Shown: positions 60,378 through 64,000 of the stretch, piece after piece | Position numbering within the stretch: position 1 is the stretch's first letter | Layout of the letters: every line of letters starts with the position of its first letter | Source of the DNA: Cristatella mucedo | Taxonomy: Eukaryota; Bryozoa; Phylactolaemata; Cristatellidae | Direction: 5' to 3' | Length of the DNA stretch: 64,000 nt | Assembly: GCA_009760855.2 (NCBI GenBank) | Contig: WPIO01000032.1 | Span: 591,001 to 655,000, forward strand | Notes under the pieces: model-generated | What the model saw: the letters and a program-made list of their open reading frames with translations, nothing else | Told to the model about the DNA's origin: nothing | Databases searched by the model: none | Position numbers and translations under genes: made by a program

Positions 60378-61755
60378 CTGTGGCCACCGGTTAGACACTA
60401 CGATTTATCAACCTGCACATCGTTTTAGTTGTTGAGAACAAGAAATCGCGACGGATGAGCAAGTTTAGACGTGTGATAATCCACGGACGATGCATTAATC
60501 TGGCGGGAACGACAGCCATTACAGCTCTGCATTCCAATGTCGGTCGACGTTCGACCTTGGCTAAACGATGCCGCGACCGGTGCTTCGAAGTAACTATCAA
60601 TGCAGTCGCTAGGAAACGCCGGACGAAGACTATGCCTGCAGCGGCCGAGGCCGGTCGCCGTCGGGTAGCGGCCGCATCGCTCGAGGTGCGACTCCACGAA
60701 GCAGCGAGGACTATGCACTCACATGTGCCCCGCATTCCTTGGTCTTTCGGCATTCGCAGGTCGTGCAGCAACAGCAGCAGCAGCCACTGCAGCAGCAGTA
60801 AGCAGCAACGACGCAGCGGCTGAGAGCAGCCGATCAGTATCGCAGCAAGCAGCAATGTAGCTCTTTAGCAATATATTGCTACAAGAGGTGAGAACGAATG
60901 GGTGAGAGTCTCGAGCGAGACTCGCAGCGACGGGAGCGACACAGGCGTTCGGAGCTAACCGAACGGCAACGAATCCTGCTATCACTCGGAAGGCTTCAAC
61001 TAAAGGTTAAAGGTTCGCTTGGGTGAGAAGCTAATCCGCCGTCGCTGAAGACAAAAGAGGGCGAGACCGCTTGGCCTTGGAGCTTCAAAAGCCGGAGCAG
61101 CGCCCAGCAGCCTCCACTTCCGGCGCACGAGTACGAGGCTTTTCGCTTCCCGAGCATCGAACTGCCCACCTCGCGCTATGCGAAACGTCGACCGACGTCG
61201 CTGCATTAAGGCGGCGCCCAGTCGAAAAGGCTCCTCCACAATAGAATCTCGCTGCCCAGTTCTGCATCGCCGCTCCCCTTATATTTAGCTCCCGAAAAAA
61301 AGAGCTCGGCTTGAGGTAAATGCCGCTGACCCTGATCGCCTCTTCCTTTTCTCTGATAAGTGCGAGTGACGCTACGGAGCAGAGGGGAGAGTGCTCAGGC
61401 CATACGGGCTCGGGCGTGGCCTTCAAGTAAGAGCTTCACTGGCCTTCAATAGCGAGCGTCTTGCACGCCTATTTTCGCATCATCATCTGTGCGACAACGC
61501 TTCATCAGATGCACAGTAAAATGGCAGCGTACGGCTAGCGAGCACTCATGCGCCAGAGCTTCCGGCAACTCTGCACGCAGCCATAGCGTGGGAGATGTGA
61601 GCCCTAAGGATGCCACGCTTTCTTGTGCGACACTTGTTTTCGCCCTAGCTCGGACACTAGCACGCCAGCCAACCGGCCAGCCAGCACTCGCAGCAATGTG
61701 GCGGCTTCGTGACTATGCCGAAACCGATTCGACGTCCTTCGCCGCCGAGTGAGCG
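60378..61755. other. GC-rich region, no gene recognised
   Basis: Composition shifts to GC-rich and CG-rich. Several overlapping frames of 80 to 154 codons exist on both strands (for example 60391-60855 minus and 60455-60823 plus), as expected when stops are rare. A CAG-rich patch lies at 60766-60803. It may be the 5' flank of a gene outside the window. Confidence 0.4.
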
Positions 61756-61807
61756 GCTAGAAAGAGCTCCAAAAGCTGAGGAAGCAGCTTTTGGAGCTCT
61801 TTCTAGC
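61756..61807. other. Perfect 23-bp inverted repeat with a 6-base loop
   Basis: Arms 61756-61778 and 61785-61807 are exact reverse complements, and the loop is AGGAAG. The right arm runs into a short tandem repeat of AGCTCTTTCT words. It could be a cruciform, a small hairpin RNA or the scar of a local inverted duplication. Confidence 0.9.
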
Positions 61808-61844
61808 TCTCTCTAGCTCTTTCTAGCTCTTTCTATTCCATGTT
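61796..61844 (+). repeat. Tandem AGCTCTTTCT repeat
   Basis: Four to five copies of a 10- to 11-bp unit overlap the right arm of the hairpin. Confidence 0.85.
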
Positions 61845-61845
61845 G

Positions 61846-64000
61846 ATTCCATCTATCAACATTCAATCGTTCAATTGTTTCAATATTGTCAATGCGCCTC
61901 AGCCAGTTACAGTGGCAAAAGGAGACGACGCATCATGACATTGGCTGATGAGGCGGGCGGCGGTGCACTGGAGCAGCCGCGTATACTTAGTCTACGAGGA
62001 TCGTGCAACGTCATCGCCCATCTAGCTGACTGTCAACGTAACGCAGCGTGAAGTCCATCTGCGCCCAGAGCGCTACGCGCGTGTTTAGGGTCCAGGGCTA
62101 TTCTAGGATAGAGTACGTAAGCGCTCGCCGATGGCGCCTCGGCGCGAAATCATGCGTGCAGACCGCACGGAGTGCGGCAGCGCAGCAGCGAGCCGCCAGC
62201 TCGAGTTTCAGCAGAGTGGGCGCAGCATCGCGCGCGGGCAGCTGGCGGTAACTTCGGACGGCCGCTCCTCGACCGCATCCTCGCGTCCGTCGCGAAGCCG
62301 CCGCCGCCGAAGCCGCGCTACCGGCGGCGGCACACCAGCCGGCTGGACCGTACTTACGGCAGTGTAGCCACCCGCACGTCGCCATGTAGAAGCCGATCGC
62401 CGTCCACCTATGCATTTTCCGGAGAAGTGAGCACGCGACTGGTTCCACGGCTCGTCTTGGCTACGCCGGACATTTATGCATTTCGGGGGTCGGTGGGCGG
62501 AGCGCCGGCTGGCATCGCTCAGCTAGCGAGAGGCTGCAGACCGGCCTCGCCCACGCCCATCGCCAGCTCCCCGTCAGTTGCCCGGAGGCAGCCGCTTGGC
62601 ATCGCGCCGAGCTTGCCGGCTGACGCTCAGCGCTGACGCTCGTAAGTTTCGCCGCCCGTCGTTCCAAACGACTCTCGGCGTCGGCGGGCAGATGGCGACG
62701 CTTACCGCGTTAGTCCAGCTAACGCCGACTGTAACAGACATGCTGGTCGCCAGCCGCAGCTCTGGCGGAGAGGAACCGCCGACAGCGCGGCGTCGTCCCG
62801 TCGGTCGATGACCAAACCGAGAAGTTGGCCTTCGAGTCTGCACGCTAAAAGTAAGTAGCATTCATTTGCTCGTTCGGAGCAGCCTCGCCTGACGACCGAA
62901 TTCGAGCACGTTTCTTACCTCCTACCGTCAAAAATTTGGCAGTGCATGTCAGAACAGGAGCTCGAGCCGCCAAGACCGGCCATGCTGCCAACAACTGCGG
63001 CCTGTCGATCGGCGGTGACCCGTCCGCCAGCAGGCGCCTCTATGGTGCCACTTTCACGGGTTTCAGAGCAGCTACCTCATTTCCATTGGCTGCCTTTCGC
63101 TTCCGCTAGCAGTTTTTGAGGGTTTCACTGCAGCTACCTCATTTCCATTGGCTGTCTTTCGCTTCCGCCAGCAGTCTTCGTGACGACGCCTCCCAGGTAC
63201 CGAAGGGACCGCAGCAAGGCGCTCTGAAAGCCTCAGCTGGTCATTGCACCGCACTGGCAGCCTGCTCGCGAGTAGCGGCTCGCGCTGAATTGCTAATCAG
63301 TCGCCAGATCGCAGAACCAAGCTTGCTTGCCAGCTACTTGGAATTTACACCCGTCAGGTGGAAGGGGGACGGGTGCACGGTTGAGTCGAGCAACCTCTCG
63401 TCTCATCGCGGCGCGAGCTCCACGGTTGGCTGTGCGTAAATCCCGCATACCGAAAGCTTGATTGAAGACTGGCGTCTGCAGTCGGGCAGCGACGATGGCT
63501 CTCCCGCTGGCCGTTGATCGGGGTAAACTACGAGACGACGCTCATCGAGGGTCACTACTCCGGAGCGAATGAAACTCTCAGTTCTGGATGTTAGCGCGAA
63601 AAAGGATAGCCACTCGCACTGTCGGTTGGACTTTCCAATTGCAACGCGTTCACCCTATACGCCTCTTTTTTTACTCAATAAGTTCTGCTCCGCCTGCTTA
63701 ACGTTTCTTCCCATTTCACGATCGTGAACCTTGTCCCATTGAAAATGAAGCTGAACATGCTCGCAGACGTCGAGCACTCGCGAATGTCAATCCGTAATCA
63801 ATTGAAAGTACTCCATCCTCGACGAAAATAATAATGATGTAGAGCAATCGCGGCTGCAGTTGACATGGCTTGACATTTTGGTGAGCTGTCGCAGAAGAAA
63901 TATAAATTTGAGCTCACATGTGGCCGGTGTAAGTCAAACGGATCGCCGAAATATTTCCCTAATGCTAATCGAATCAGACGAGTTGGATGTGCGCCTGTCA
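61846..64000. other. GC-rich region, no gene recognised
   Basis: Strong GC and CG content persists to about 63450 and then falls. Long frames on both strands between 62048 and 62861 are Ala-, Arg- and Ser-rich and show no domain. The stretch could be a CpG-rich promoter or 5' exon, but nothing decides it. Confidence 0.4.
63058..63180 (+). repeat. 62-bp tandem duplication
   Basis: Two adjacent units beginning GGGTTTCA and containing GCAGCTACCTCATTTCCATT differ at only a few positions. Confidence 0.9.

Noticed and set aside
62098-62861. Several long frames on both strands in GC-rich sequence
   Set aside because: Stops are rare at this composition. The translations are low in information and show no domain.

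Overview
This is a window of animal nuclear DNA, most likely from an invertebrate. The genes are split by GT-AG introns and have TATA boxes and AATAAA signals. The rest is mostly non-coding and holds decayed L2/CR1-type LINEs, two families of tRNA-derived SINEs and many microsatellites. I cannot name the species. There is no sign of bacterial or viral coding sequence.

The recognisable protein-coding content is one gene family, called KVP here. Its proteins are built from repeats close to VPVEVIKEVK and VPYTVVEKVP, with small members carrying a signal peptide and an Asn-rich linker. Six members or remnants occur. K1 (3351-3948, +) and K2 (18951-19545, +) are intact two-exon genes for nearly identical secreted proteins of 137 and 136 residues. 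K3 (26183-26904, -) is a pseudogene. K4 (35492-35875, -) is nearly intact but has one frameshift and a possible ruined first exon about 0.9 kb upstream. K5 (46780-47076, -) is a truncated pseudogene. K6 (55041-57715, -) is a large gene of about 588 residues, made by joining two repeat exons in phase 0 across a 908-bp intron. K1 and K2 share a promoter block: an octamer ATGCAAAT inside an 8-bp inverted repeat, with a TATA box 80 bp before the ATG. K3 keeps a decayed version. The repeat pattern suggests an extracellular structural protein (cuticle, matrix or adhesive), but that function is inference.

Layout: 1-3.2 kb holds a LINE 3' fragment; 3.2-4.0 kb is K1; 4-10.8 kb has nothing recognisable; 10.8-18.05 kb has SINE and LINE scraps; 18.8-19.6 kb is K2; 20.7-23.8 kb has SINEs and the longest LINE (endonuclease plus reverse transcriptase, dead); 25.4-27.1 kb has a SINE, a long CA/TA microsatellite and K3; 28.4-33.3 kb has LINE fragments and a SINE nested in a LINE; 35.4-36.8 kb is K4; 38-46.6 kb has SINEs, microsatellites and LINEs; 46.77-50.9 kb is the left copy of a segmental duplication containing K5; 51.9-54.1 kb has LINEs; 55.0-57.7 kb is K6, whose 5' half starts the right copy of the duplication (57.41-60.38 kb); 60.4-64 kb is GC-rich with no recognisable gene.

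Main results: the KVP cluster with its shared promoter; a SINE whose 3' tail copies the hairpin tail of the resident LINE; and a roughly 4-kb duplication whose last 945 bp are almost identical while the rest has diverged, which points to recent gene conversion.
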